43,094 bases of DNA, taken from contig JAFMMO010000006.1 of the NCBI GenBank assembly GCA_017859655.1, positions 1-43,094 of the forward strand. Reading direction: 5' to 3'. This stretch comes from Pseudomonadota bacterium. Lineage in GTDB: Bacteria > Planctomycetota > UBA8108 > UBA1146. Made by a program: the position numbers and the translations under genes. Under the pieces are notes generated by a model, which was not told the origin of the DNA, did not search any database, and worked only from the letters and a program-made list of their open reading frames with translations. Below, piece after piece: positions 43,080-43,094 of the stretch; the stretch's first letter is position 1, and each line of letters begins with the position of its first letter.

Positions 43080-43094
43080 ATGGAGCCCCCCTCG
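43080..43094 (+). CDS. Possible start of a further gene (3' cut by the window edge)
   Basis: ATG 43080 is preceded by GGGAGTGAGG, which would serve as ribosome-binding site. Only five codons are visible, so this is a suggestion only. Confidence 0.25.

Overview
The window is about 70% GC and gene-dense. It looks like a chromosomal segment of a planctomycete (Planctomycetota), inferred from family content alone. The evidence is a Planctomycete-type cytochrome/DUF1587-1592-1588-1585 protein directly followed by its DUF1552 partner, four secreted proteins ending in dockerin-like calcium loops of the type 'RGDANDDGGVNIADAV', a sialate O-acetylesterase of the planctomycete sulfatase/sugar type, and a GlnRS. 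No rRNA, tRNA, CRISPR array, IS element or phage gene was recognised.

Layout. 1-11.2 kb (mostly +): tail of an OmpR-type response regulator, a DEAD-box helicase with long charged tails, the DUF1592/DUF1552 pair, a convergent coiled-coil membrane protein of unknown function, a PAS-GGDEF-EAL protein and a PhzF-like protein. 11.2-19.9 kb (minus): sialate O-acetylesterase; a four-gene overlapping operon (membrane protein, ABC ATPase, FtsX-type permease, ZnuA-like lipoprotein); a secreted M28 peptidase with PDZ domain. 20.2-25.8 kb: lectin-dockerin protein, GlnRS, endonuclease III, cohesin/dockerin-like protein, LON-N domain protein. 26-32.3 kb: a light/photo-oxidative-stress-like locus made of an anti-sigma factor, an ECF sigma factor, a class II-like photolyase and a B12-binding protein with the CarH-type W-x9-E-H signature, divergent from a DUF523-DUF1722 fusion and a DCC (DUF393) thiol oxidoreductase. 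32.3-43 kb: small hypothetical protein, dockerin-like protein, TlpA-like thioredoxin, vWA-like secreted protein, M1 metallopeptidase, another dockerin-like protein and a large surface protein.

The most striking item is the thioredoxin gene at 34224-35549. A gene finder would split it in two at an in-frame UGA. That UGA sits exactly at the first cysteine of the thioredoxin CxxC site (giving U-G-M-C) and is followed at the right distance by a bacterial-SECIS-like hairpin with G at the start of its apical loop. I read it as a previously unannotated selenocysteine-containing TlpA-like protein. The second theme is the photolyase/B12/ECF cluster, which combines a DNA-binding-domain-less B12 photoreceptor with a sigma/anti-sigma pair. 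The third is a ZnuA-type metal-binding lipoprotein wired to an FtsX-type transporter rather than a ZnuB permease.

Many gene ends carry long perfect GC hairpins, and several gene ends or intergenic stretches carry degenerate 15-18 bp tandem repeats. Start codons were chosen by ribosome-binding sites, signal peptides and family length, so they often differ from the longest open frame.
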